From: a virus | Virus record (IMG/VR): IMGVR_UViG_3300006924_000248 | Coordinates: 1 to 21,394 of that record | DNA: 21,394 nt | Reading direction: 5' to 3' (one strand) | Shown: positions 9,967 through 17,300 of the stretch, piece after piece | Numbering within the stretch: the stretch's first letter is position 1 | Layout of the letters: each line of letters opens with the position of its first letter | Translations under genes and position numbers: made by a program | Notes under the pieces: model-generated | Databases searched by the model: none | Told to the model about the DNA's origin: nothing | What the model saw: the letters and a program-made list of their open reading frames with translations, nothing else

Positions 9967-10154
9967 TGGAAACTTTTAATAACAATGGACAATTATATGT
10001 AAGAAAAGTATATGATACAGATTTTATCATAGAAATTCCTGCAGTTTTAAATGAGGATGGCTCTTTGAACGAGTCTCAGACCACTACTAATTTAGACACT
10101 ACTTATGAAATTCATAAGGTGAATAAGGAGACATATGAAACTTATACATCATAA
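9966..10154 (+). CDS. Small unknown tail-region protein (62 aa)
   Basis: A 62-residue acidic, polar protein (METFNNNGQLYVRKVYDTDF...). I recognise no family. It starts on the last base of the preceding stop (TAATG) with GGAG at 9954-9957, eight bases upstream, so expression is well supported. Its 3' end overlaps the next gene by 20 bases in a different frame, with the next gene's ribosome site inside it. The first half alternates hydrophobic and polar residues (LYVRKV, FIIEI), suggesting beta strands. The second half is Thr-rich (TTTNLDTTYEIHKV). Position between adhesin genes suggests a small virion or assembly protein; a leader fused to the next protein by frameshift is conceivable but less likely. 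Confidence 0.6.
   Translation: METFNNNGQLYVRKVYDTDFIIEIPAVLNEDGSLNESQTTTNLDTTYEIHKVNKETYETYTS
10125..10130 (+). promoter_or_regulatory. Ribosome binding site AAGGAG for the Hint-like gene
   Basis: AAGGAG lies four bases before the ATG at 10135, inside the upstream reading frame. It fixes the start of the 128-residue protein and argues for independent initiation rather than frameshifting. Confidence 0.7.
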
Positions 10155-10521
10155 TTCTTTAATAAATATTCCTTATTCCTTGCAAAAGTATGTAAAATCT
10201 TTTCAGCAGTGGGACAAAATTCATGCTTTTAATATTGAGTCTGCATTGAGTTACGAAGCATTTCTATCCGTATGTGAATCAAATAAAATTATGGGAAATT
10301 ATTATATTATAAATAGTAGTCTAAAGGCTAATAAAAATTTACAAATTAAGACATTCGAAGAGTGGAAAACAGTAGGCACTCTTAAGATTGGAGATTATAT
10401 TTTTAATGATAATTATAAATATATAAAAGTTGATAGTATAGAACAAGTTTCAGAAAGTGTTGAAGCAGTTGAAATAGAAACAACAGCAAATTATTTTTTA
10501 GAGAGGTATTTAGTAAAATGA
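10135..10521 (+). CDS. Small protein with a degenerate Hint (intein/hedgehog-like) domain
   Basis: A 128-residue protein. From about residue 54 it follows the pattern of Hint domains found in phage tail proteins: YYIINSSLKA (56-65), a block-B-like stretch (65-73), EEW (75-77), LKIGD (83-87), VDSIE (99-103), VEIET (112-116) and NYF..RYLV (119-127). Known Hint/intein proteins carry T-x-x-H in block B and end in His-Asn before the extein. Here the block-B position reads N-K-N-L and the protein stops after LVK, so both catalytic features are missing and splicing or self-cleavage is unlikely. The N-terminal 50 residues (one Cys, C47) are not recognised. It sits between adhesin genes, overlapping the previous gene by 20 bases and the next by ATGA. 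Family assignment is my pattern reading, without a profile search; an unrelated small beta protein remains possible. Confidence 0.5.
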   Translation: MKLIHHNSLINIPYSLQKYVKSFQQWDKIHAFNIESALSYEAFLSVCESNKIMGNYYIINSSLKANKNLQIKTFEEWKTVGTLKIGDYIFNDNYKYIKVDSIEQVSESVEAVEIETTANYFLERYLVK

Positions 10522-10649
10522 GTAGACGAGTATTATTAGGTAAAATTGATAGTAATGACCATGGATTACTTATTTCAAAAGTAGGAGTAGACGTAATAAA
10601 TAGTTCAGGCGTTGTCGCAAATAAAGATTTATTAGTCTTTGACAGTCGT
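10518..10649 (+). repeat. M-x-RRVLLGK N-terminal module, copy 2
   Basis: Second copy of the module, sharing the RRVLLGK start, SK.G.DV.NSSGV centre and LL.FDSR end with copy 3. It is closer to copy 3 than to copy 1. Confidence 0.85.
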
Positions 10650-10979
10650 GAAAAAGGGTATGCCCAGGTTATTGCAAGAGGTAGTACAACTGTAACACGT
10701 ACTGGTTCAAATGCAGGTACATCTACGGTCACTTTTTCAACTGTAGCAATTCCTAATGCTGTAGTAATTACTTATCCTGATGATAATATTACAAATTCTC
10801 CATATTATGAAATAACTTCAGTAAGCACTACAGCAGTACAGTTTACAGTTCCTGCAACATATGCGGATTTTTCATCTATATATGGAGTTAATTTTAGTTA
10901 TTTTCAGAATTTCGGTAGTGGAACAAGTACTCCAACTTCTACAACAATAAACTATATAGTTTTAAGGGGGCATGCATAA
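10518..10979 (+). CDS. Small M-x-RRVLLGK tail protein (153 aa)
   Basis: A 153-residue protein. Residues 1-44 are the shared module (MSRRVLLGK...LLISKVGVDVINSSGV...LLVFDSR). The rest is a Thr/Ser-rich beta-type body (GSTTVTRTGSNAGTSTVTF, then NAVVITYPDDN and YYEITSVSTTAVQFTV) ending in IVLRGHA. This body differs from that of the next gene, so only the N-terminus is shared. The start ATG overlaps the upstream TGA (ATGA) and has GAGAGG at 10501-10506. Proteins with this N-terminus occur in phage tail regions; the module is probably an attachment element and the body a small tip decoration or adhesin. No catalytic motif is seen. Confidence 0.7.
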   Translation: MSRRVLLGKIDSNDHGLLISKVGVDVINSSGVVANKDLLVFDSREKGYAQVIARGSTTVTRTGSNAGTSTVTFSTVAIPNAVVITYPDDNITNSPYYEITSVSTTAVQFTVPATYADFSSIYGVNFSYFQNFGSGTSTPTSTTINYIVLRGHA

Positions 10980-11107
10980 TGGCAAGACGAGTATTATTAG
11001 GAAAAGCGGGAAGTGACCAAGGATTTTTTGTATCTAAATCAGGTACCGATGTTGTAAATAGTTCGGGTGTTTTAACAGGCGGAGAGAATTTACTATTTGA
11101 TAGTAGA
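10979..11107 (+). repeat. M-x-RRVLLGK N-terminal module, copy 3
   Basis: Third copy of the module. The first 27 bases match copy 1 (6883) at nearly every position, and the NSSGV stretch matches copy 2 (10518). Confidence 0.85.
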
Positions 11108-11587
11108 GTAGGGATCGGGAGCTTGCCTCTTAAATTCCATGGAGAAGGGTTACTAGGAGTACCACCTAATGTGGGCAATAGTTCGGGTCAAAGTATTCAA
11201 ATCGAACAGGAATTTGTTAGTAGTACAAAAGCTACAATTACACATAATTTAGGGTATAAACCATATTGCATAGTACAATGGTGTTTTCAATCAGATTTAG
11301 ACTCTAATGGTATTGCAACAAAAATGTACCCAGTAACTCACACAAACTATCAATTAGAAGCAGAACAATCCGACTATGGACAAAGAATAGAAGAGTTTAG
11401 AACTGAAGGAGTTCTAGGGGTGTGGTATGAAGTAACTACTACACAGTTAATAATTTATAATAATATGCAAGGCGAATACGGCTACGAAACCCTAGATAAT
11501 GTAGTGCAGTATACTCAAGGCGTTAGTGGAAGGTCTATAGCATACGCATTTTTAATTTTTGATGTACAAGGAGTAGATACAATATGA
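10979..11587 (+). CDS. M-x-RRVLLGK tail protein with LGY tail-fibre motif (202 aa)
   Basis: A 202-residue protein with the shared module at 1-43 (MARRVLLGKAGSDQGFFVSK...NLLFDSR), then a Gly/Pro linker (GEGLLGVPPNVGNSSG) and a folded-looking domain containing ATITHNLGYKPYCIVQW. The H-x-LGY-x-P strand pattern is common in phage tail-fibre and distal tail proteins. The remainder (WYEVTTTQLIIYNN..., ...AYAFLIFDVQG) alternates strands and polar loops. The start overlaps the preceding stop (TAATG) and follows AAGGGGG at 10964-10970, a strong ribosome site. It is probably a virion tip or collar-like decoration attached by the same docking module as its two paralogues. Function beyond that is not readable. 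Confidence 0.7.
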   Translation: MARRVLLGKAGSDQGFFVSKSGTDVVNSSGVLTGGENLLFDSRVGIGSLPLKFHGEGLLGVPPNVGNSSGQSIQIEQEFVSSTKATITHNLGYKPYCIVQWCFQSDLDSNGIATKMYPVTHTNYQLEAEQSDYGQRIEEFRTEGVLGVWYEVTTTQLIIYNNMQGEYGYETLDNVVQYTQGVSGRSIAYAFLIFDVQGVDTI

Positions 11588-11910
11588 GCAAAATTACAAC
11601 AGCAACAACAGGAGTTGGAACAACAGAAACAACTATTTATACTTGCCCTACAGGCAAAGAAACAACAATATCAAGATTTAGTATAACAGGAACAAAAGAT
11701 GTTACTGATTTAAAACTTAAGTATTACAATTCATCATCCTCATCTATTATAGCTTTAGTTGATAGCGGTGTAGTAAATTCAGGAGATACAGTTAGTTATA
11801 TAAGTAATTCAAATACTCTAACTATGAATCCAACTGACTACCTTAGTGCATTATCAAATGTTGACAATTCATTAGATATAATTGTAACATATGAGGAAAC
11901 AGATGCTTAG
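11584..11910 (+). CDS. Small virion protein of the YTCPTGK beta-sandwich type (108 aa)
   Basis: A 108-residue, Thr/Ser-rich beta protein. Its order of features matches small phage structural proteins I have seen without a formal name: ETTIYTCPTGKETTI near the N-terminus (YT.P.GK then hydrophobic strands), a middle pair of strands (LKLKYYN, IIALVDSG), a GDTVSY turn and a final IIVTYEE. These usually occur next to tail or head decoration genes. The start overlaps the upstream stop as ATGA, with AAGGAG at 11568-11573. It is the last gene of the tightly coupled tail-tip block; a 79-base control region follows. Single cysteine, no membrane segment, no enzyme motif. Confidence 0.65.
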   Translation: MSKITTATTGVGTTETTIYTCPTGKETTISRFSITGTKDVTDLKLKYYNSSSSSIIALVDSGVVNSGDTVSYISNSNTLTMNPTDYLSALSNVDNSLDIIVTYEETDA

Positions 11911-11933
11911 GCTACATAGGTTCAAAAAACAGT

Positions 11934-11944
11934 TCTTGACAAGA
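11934..11944. promoter_or_regulatory. Candidate operator: palindrome TCTTGACAAGA over the -35 box
   Basis: TCTTG-A-CAAGA is a perfect 11-base palindrome with a one-base centre, and contains the -35 hexamer TTGACA. A regulator dimer bound here would occlude the promoter. It is short enough to be chance, since TTGACA with AAGA after it needs only a few extra matches. Confidence 0.35.
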
Positions 11945-11965
11945 GGTTATAAAATTTGGTATAAT
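11936..11965 (+). promoter_or_regulatory. Consensus sigma70-type promoter with extended -10
   Basis: TTGACA at 11936-11941 and TATAAT at 11960-11965 are both perfect consensus, 18 bp apart, with an extended -10 TGG directly before TATAAT (11957-11959). Transcription would start near 11972, leaving a leader of about 18 bases with GGAGG almost at its 5' end. It lies in the only sizeable intergenic gap and points at the fibre block. I inferred the start point from usual spacing, not from data. Confidence 0.8.
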
Positions 11966-11974
11966 TAAGACATT

Positions 11975-11979
11975 GGAGG
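11975..11979 (+). promoter_or_regulatory. Shine-Dalgarno GGAGG for the 111-aa gene
   Basis: GGAGG lies ten bases before ATG 11990. If transcription starts near 11972 this site is only a few bases from the 5' end of the message. Confidence 0.75.
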
Positions 11980-11989
11980 TATAAAAGAT

Positions 11990-12325
11990 ATGTCAGCAGG
12001 AAGCTACAATTTCACATTAGAACAGGGAGCAACATTAGACAGAACTGTTACAGTACAGGAAAGTGGCTCGGCTATGGATTTGACAGGATATACTCCAAGA
12101 ATGCAAGTTAGAAGTACACACGATTCTTCAACTGTATTACTTACTGTAACTTGCAGTATTGCTAACGCTTCAGGAGGTATAATACGTCTACAAGGCAGTG
12201 CAAGTACTACAGCTTCTATTGAAGAAGGAATATACGTATACGACTTAGAAATTGAGTCAAGTACTGGAGTTGTTACTCGTTTATTACAGGGTAATGTAAC
12301 AGTCACTCCAGAAGTAACAAGATAA
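11990..12325 (+). CDS. BppU N-terminal-like phage protein (111 aa)
   Basis: A 111-residue beta protein matching a widespread small phage family related to the N-terminal domain of baseplate upper protein BppU. Landmarks in order are YNFTLEQGATLDRTVTVQ (6-23), MDLTGYTPRMQVRS (29-42), GGIIRL (63-68), EEGIYVYDLEIES (78-90) and VTRLLQGNVTVTPEVTR at the C-terminus. The family is usually found just before or within fibre modules and is thought to act as a connector or baseplate component. It is the first gene after the consensus promoter and has its own strong ribosome site. The full family length appears present. The next gene begins one base after its stop. Confidence 0.75.
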   Translation: MSAGSYNFTLEQGATLDRTVTVQESGSAMDLTGYTPRMQVRSTHDSSTVLLTVTCSIANASGGIIRLQGSASTTASIEEGIYVYDLEIESSTGVVTRLLQGNVTVTPEVTR

Positions 12326-12326
12326 C

Positions 12327-12725
12327 ATGGCTATTACAGTAACGGTTAATGAAGAGCCGACTTTCGTAACAGTAAACGAAACTAATACCAATGTTACAGT
12401 AAATCAAACAGACAACCCTATAACTGTGCAAACAAGTCTAGCACTGGTTACAGGAGTATTAGCCTCTGCATCAGAAATAACAGCAGATGCTCATGGGTCT
12501 TTTGGGGGTGGTACGCTTCAAGCAGCTATTAACCATCTTGCAGACCAATTTTTTAGACAATCAACAACCCCTACTGGGGCTTCATTAGGAGAAGGTGACC
12601 TATGGTATGATACTGATAATGATCAGCTAAAAGTATATAGAGAAACTTCAACTAATAACTTTGAATTCGTACCCCTTGCCGCAGCAACGGATACAATGGA
12701 CAATCTAGACGGAGGACAGTTCTAG
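12327..12725 (+). CDS. Small structural protein with a fibre-type WYDTDNDQLKVY motif (132 aa)
   Basis: A 132-residue protein. Residues 1-40 are a repetitive, charged-polar beta stretch (ITVTVNEEPTFVTVNETNTNVTVNQTDNP when read across, with T-V-N recurring about every eight residues), then a helical-looking segment (GTLQAAINHLADQFF) and finally the common phage motif GEGDLWYDTDNDQLKVYRE, normally seen in tail fibres. It ends in DGGQF, the same style of ending as DGGTFS in the next fibre. The start is one base after the preceding TAA, so coupling is likely; no strong ribosome site is visible. It is likely a short fibre, connector or chaperone-like accessory. The exact role is unknown. Confidence 0.65.
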   Translation: MAITVTVNEEPTFVTVNETNTNVTVNQTDNPITVQTSLALVTGVLASASEITADAHGSFGGGTLQAAINHLADQFFRQSTTPTGASLGEGDLWYDTDNDQLKVYRETSTNNFEFVPLAAATDTMDNLDGGQF

Positions 12726-12745
12726 AAGTCAAATAGGAAAACATT

Positions 12746-14350
12746 ATGGCACAAACAATTAAAATCAAAAGAAGTAGTAGCGCGGCGGCTCCTGGTAGCG
12801 CCTTAGCTGCGGGTGAACTGGCCTATTCCTTTAATTCCAGTAAGTTATTTATAGGTGACGGTTCCGCTAATGATATCATAGGTGGTGAGTTATTTGTAAA
12901 TATGCTCGACCACACAGCGGGTACTTTAACTGCAAGTTCAGCAATCATTGTTGACTCAAATAGTAAGATAGACCAATTAAAAACAGCTAATCTTACAATA
13001 GGGGCAAACTCTATTACTGCAGGTTCAGGTAATGTTCAAATAGTATCAGCAGCAGATTTAGACTTAGATCTAACAGGTGGTTCAATAGACACAAGTAGTC
13101 AAGCTACAGAAATCCTAATTATAGATAACAATGCAAACGCATTTGAAATCAAAGAAGGAGTAACTTCTTACTTAACTTTCGATACTACTAACTCAGCAGA
13201 GAAAATAACACTCGGAGCAAAGCTCGAAGCAGGTTCTGTAGAAATCGAAGGTACAAACTTTGACATTAATGGCGGTACTATTGATGGTACAGTTATTGGC
13301 GGTTCTTCTGCTACAGCAGGTACATTTACTAATTTAACAGGCACAGGCACAATAAACTTTGCAGGTGCTACAGTATCTAATGGTGGTTCAGTAACTACTG
13401 TAGATATTAATGGTGGTACTATTGATGGTGCAGTTATAGGCGGTGCAAGTGCAGCAGCTATAACAGGTACTACAATTACTGCTACAACACTCACAGACGG
13501 TACAGCAAGTATCAGCAGTGGAGATATTACAGGTGTTACTTCATTAGCAGTAGATAATGTTACTGTAAATGGTAATGACATCTCTACAACAAATTCAAAT
13601 GGTAATTTAACATTATCACCAAATGGAAATGGCACAGTAACAGTACCTTCAGGATATAAAGATAGAACTGGATTTGGAGCTACTTCTCTTGTATCAAAAG
13701 AATATGTAGATGCAGTTAAAGTTGGTTTAGACTTTAAAGATTCAGTAAGAGTTGCTACTACAGGTAATATTTCGATTTCAACTGCACCAGCTGCAATTGA
13801 CGGAGTAACTCTTTCTAGTGATGATAGAGTACTTGTAAAAGATCAGTCTACTGGCTCACAAAACGGTATATATGTATTTAACGGTTCTGGTTCAGCAATG
13901 ACAAGAGCTACTGATGCTGATGCTAACGCTGAAGTAACATCAGGTATGTTTACTTTCGTAACAGAGGGTAGTGTAAATGCTGATAGTGGTTTTGTACTAA
14001 CAACAGACGGTAGTATTACAGTCGGCAGTACAGCTCTTGCTTTTGCTCAATTCTCAGGTGCTGGTCAAATAACTGCTGGTGCAGCAATGACCAAAACCGG
14101 TAATACTCTTGATGTAGAAGTAGATGGACAATCATTAGAAGTAAGTTCAGATGCTTTAAGAATCAAAGGTATTACACAAACAGCAACTGGTGACTTAATA
14201 TTTGGTAATACAAATGGAGCTAATTCAGGTTATCAAAGACTAACAATTGGAACATATGATTCTACAAATAGTGTAGGACAAATGTTACAAGTCGGAGCAA
14301 ACAGTACAGTTACTTGGACAAACACAATAGATGGGGGAACATTCTCCTAA
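12746..14350 (+). CDS. Tail fibre protein with MAQTIKIKR N-terminus (534 aa)
   Basis: A 534-residue fibre. Residues 1-40 (MAQTIKIKRSS...GELAYSFNSSKLFIGDG) form an N-terminal module shared with the next gene, probably the attachment end. A Thr/Gly/Ala-rich shaft follows, with two NGGTIDG(T/A)VIGG repeats near 174 and 221, then NGNLTLSPNGNGTVTVPSG. Residues about 310-435 (SKEYVDAVKVGLDFKDSVRVA..., DRVLVKDQ..NGIYVFNG, RATDADANAEVTSG) match a very common fibre domain of prophage and T4-like fibres. The end is YQRLTIGTYDS..., ...DGGTFS. There is no S74 chaperone or enzyme motif. The 5' end (about 12779-12832) is clearly richer in G+C than the rest. AGGA at 12735-12738 is the ribosome site. Likely a trimeric fibre or fibre segment; receptor unknown. 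Confidence 0.8.
   Translation: MAQTIKIKRSSSAAAPGSALAAGELAYSFNSSKLFIGDGSANDIIGGELFVNMLDHTAGTLTASSAIIVDSNSKIDQLKTANLTIGANSITAGSGNVQIVSAADLDLDLTGGSIDTSSQATEILIIDNNANAFEIKEGVTSYLTFDTTNSAEKITLGAKLEAGSVEIEGTNFDINGGTIDGTVIGGSSATAGTFTNLTGTGTINFAGATVSNGGSVTTVDINGGTIDGAVIGGASAAAITGTTITATTLTDGTASISSGDITGVTSLAVDNVTVNGNDISTTNSNGNLTLSPNGNGTVTVPSGYKDRTGFGATSLVSKEYVDAVKVGLDFKDSVRVATTGNISISTAPAAIDGVTLSSDDRVLVKDQSTGSQNGIYVFNGSGSAMTRATDADANAEVTSGMFTFVTEGSVNADSGFVLTTDGSITVGSTALAFAQFSGAGQITAGAAMTKTGNTLDVEVDGQSLEVSSDALRIKGITQTATGDLIFGNTNGANSGYQRLTIGTYDSTNSVGQMLQVGANSTVTWTNTIDGGTFS
13265..13444 (+). repeat. Direct 39-bp repeat within the 534-aa fibre
   Basis: Two 39-base copies at 13265-13303 and 13406-13444 (36 of 39 bases identical by eye, 141 bases apart) encode INGGTIDG(T/A)VIGG. 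This is a known shaft motif of phage fibres, repeated in frame. Confidence 0.85.
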
Positions 14351-14362
14351 GAATTAAGTTCC
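14336..14362 (+). promoter_or_regulatory. RNA hairpin around the stop codon of the 534-aa fibre gene
   Basis: GGAAC-ATTCT (14336-14345) can pair with AGAAT (14350-14354) and GTTCC (14358-14362), with a CCTA loop and a 3-base TAA bulge. The stop codon 14348-14350 falls at the loop. No T-run follows, so it is not a standard intrinsic terminator. It could stabilise the upstream message or tune expression of the next fibre. Confidence 0.45.
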
Positions 14363-14374
14363 GCGTATATACGC
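14363..14374. promoter_or_regulatory. Perfect 12-bp palindrome GCGTATATACGC
   Basis: A perfect self-complementary 12-mer directly abutting the preceding hairpin, in the 46-base gap before the 1320-residue fibre gene. It could be a protein-binding site. Alternatively it adds a second small stem to the RNA. No promoter boxes were found around it. Confidence 0.4.
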
Positions 14375-14396
14375 ATAGAAAAGGAATACCATAAAT

Positions 14397-17300
14397 ATGG
14401 CACAAACGATTAAATTAAAAAGGTCTGCGACTCAGAACGCAGTACCTTCCACATCATCATTAGCATTAGGTGAAATAGCACTTAATACCTACGATGGTAA
14501 GTTATTTATTAAGAAAGATGTAGGCGGAACAGAATCAATAGTTACTATAGGAGCAGTCGGAGCTGGGTCAATCGGACCTACCGAATTAGCTTCAACAGCA
14601 GTAACAGCAGGTTCATACGGGTCTACAAGTGCCATACCAGTAATAACAATAGATGCAGATGGAAGGATAACAAGTGCTTCCACTGCAACAATCTCAGGCT
14701 TATCAGCCAACTCAGTAACATCTACAGAAATTGCGGCAAACGCTGTAGGTATCTCTGAGCTTGACGTTACGGACGGAACAGATGGTCAAGTACTTACAAC
14801 AGACGGAAGTGGTACTCTTACTTTTGAAACTCCAACAGGAGGAGCTGCTTCTGCAAATGCTTTTGCTACTAATATAGCAAGTGGTGATGGTAGTACAGCA
14901 ACTTTTACACTTTCTAGTACGCCAAGTGCAGAATCAAAGATTATAGCATTTATTAATGGTGTATTCCAAAATCAAGACGCTTATACGATCAGTGGTACAG
15001 ACATAACTTTTGATACTGCTCCAATATCTGGAACAAATAATGTAGTTGTATATGTAATAGGAGATGTCTATAGTGGAGAAAGTGTACTTATAAGTAACTT
15101 TGATGGTAATGGTAGTACAACAGCTTTTACACTCTCTAATAATCCTGGAAATGAAAACAATACACAAGTATACATAGATGGTGTATACCAGCAAAAAACA
15201 ACATATAGTGTAAGTGGAACTACTCTAACATTTAACACTGCACCTCCAACTGGTACAGCAAATATAGAAGTTGTAATGTTAACTTCTACAACTGTAAATA
15301 CTCCAGCAGCAGGTTCTGTTGTAACAGCTTCTATGGCTGATGATAGTGTTACAGGTGCTAAGATAGTAAGTAGTGCGGTAACAACAGCGAAGATAGCAGA
15401 TGCAAATGTTACTACAGCAAAGATAGCTGATGCAAATGTTACTACAGCAAAGATAGCAAATGACGCAGTAACTTTAGATAAGATCGCTGACGCAGTATTT
15501 GTAACAGAATCAGAAGGTATATCTTCAAACGACAATGACACTACTTTACCTACTTCAGCGGCAGTAAAAGATTACGTTGATGGAAAAGACTTTGAGACAG
15601 GTTTAGCAGGAGATAGTGGAACAGGTACAGTAAATACAAGTCAAACTCTTACATTTTCAGGAACAACAAACGAAGTAAATACTTCCGTGTCTGGCCAAAC
15701 AGTAACAGTAGGACTACCAAATAGTGTAAACTTAACAAGTAACTTAACTGTAGGTGGTTACATAGCTGGACCTGCTTCTTTTACAATTGACCCTGCAGGA
15801 GTTGGAGATAACACTGGAACAGTTGTTATTGCAGGCAACTTACAAGTAGATGGAACACAAACAATAATTAACTCTACTTCTATGTCAGTAGACGACTTAA
15901 ATTTAACTTTAGCAAGTGGTGCAGCGAATGCGGCCGCAGCGAATGGTGCAGGTCTTACTATCGATGGAGCAAGTGCTACTTTATTGTATGCTTCTTCAGG
16001 AGATAAATTTGTCTTTAATAAGACGGTAGACGCTACAATAGGAACAGCAGCACAGCCTAATATTACAAGTGTTGGAACTTTAACCTCTTTAAATGCCAGT
16101 GGTAGTGTTAAGTTAGATAAAAGTTTTGCTTCAAGTGATTTTTTAGGTGATGCTAATATATACTCATTAAGATTAACAAATGATAACACGACCGCAGGAA
16201 ATGTTGTAGGCTTAAGTTTTGGCCAAGGTGGCTATAATTTTACAAACTTTATTGCAAGTGTAAGGACAGGAACAGGAGCTAATCCCAAAGGTGATTTAGT
16301 ATTTGGTGGCCGACCATCAGATGGTTCTGCATTTGTAGAAAGAATGAGAATACAAGCAAATGGCCATGTTGGTATCGGAACAGATAATCCAGGTTATGCA
16401 TTAACCATATCAAATACAACTTCAGGCAAGCTTAGTCTTGCAGGCGGAACAAATCAAAATGGAATAAGATTCGAGGCTGCAGGGAATGATGGAGTATCAA
16501 GTTCGCTGTATTATCTTGGAGCCGGCTCAGACCTAATGAGTGGTACCGATTATGGTGCCGTATTCTTAGATGTTACAAATAACCGTTCAGTATTATACGA
16601 TGACCAAAGTAATAGTAGATTAGGCTTTTATAATAATAACATGGTTATTGATGCTTCTGGAAACGTTGGAATTAAACGAACAAGTATAGCTCAACCAAGT
16701 GCAGGTGCTACAACACTTGCTATACAAGGAACAGATAATAATAAAGCTGGTGCAATTAGATTATATTCAGCTAATGATTCAGTTGCAGCTTACATATATC
16801 CTGATAGCGTAAATGGTTTATCTATTAATACAAGTACAAGCCATCCTATGGTATTTAGAACTGCAGGTGTAGAAAGACTAAAGATTGGTTCTGATGGTTT
16901 GGCTGAATTTACTTCTACTAGAAATGAATGGGCGATGCGATTAACTTCTGGTTCAAATCGCGGAGGTATAGTATTAGATAAGCCTGGAACATCAACTATA
17001 ATGGGAAGCATGTTAATGCTGGCGTCAGATGAAACATTTAGACTTGGTACGGCCTCTAATTATCATATCAGAATGACTCAAAATGGTAGTACATTCTTTG
17101 GTGATACCGCAAATACTCATTTTTCAAGCAGTGGAAATCTCTACATGGGAACAACTACTAATTTTATAGCATATAACACAATTCCTGGGTCACAATGGAC
17201 TACAATAGCTGAATCAATAAATTATGGTTCACATGGTTATAGTTCTTCTCAAAGATATTGGCATCATCTAAAATCAGCTGGTGGAACACATATCACAGTT

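Noticed and set aside
10518-11587. The two small RRVLLGK genes as truncated remnants of the 1027-aa gene
   Set aside because: Their bodies are unrelated to the large protein, both are intact with good ribosome sites and exact start/stop overlaps, so they look like functional genes.
14336-14374. Intrinsic transcription terminator
   Set aside because: The stem is weak and bulged and no T-run follows; the next bases are ATAGAAAAGG.
15361-15490. 30-bp repeats as a CRISPR array
   Set aside because: Units abut without spacers, stay in frame and encode a regular decamer within a fibre gene.
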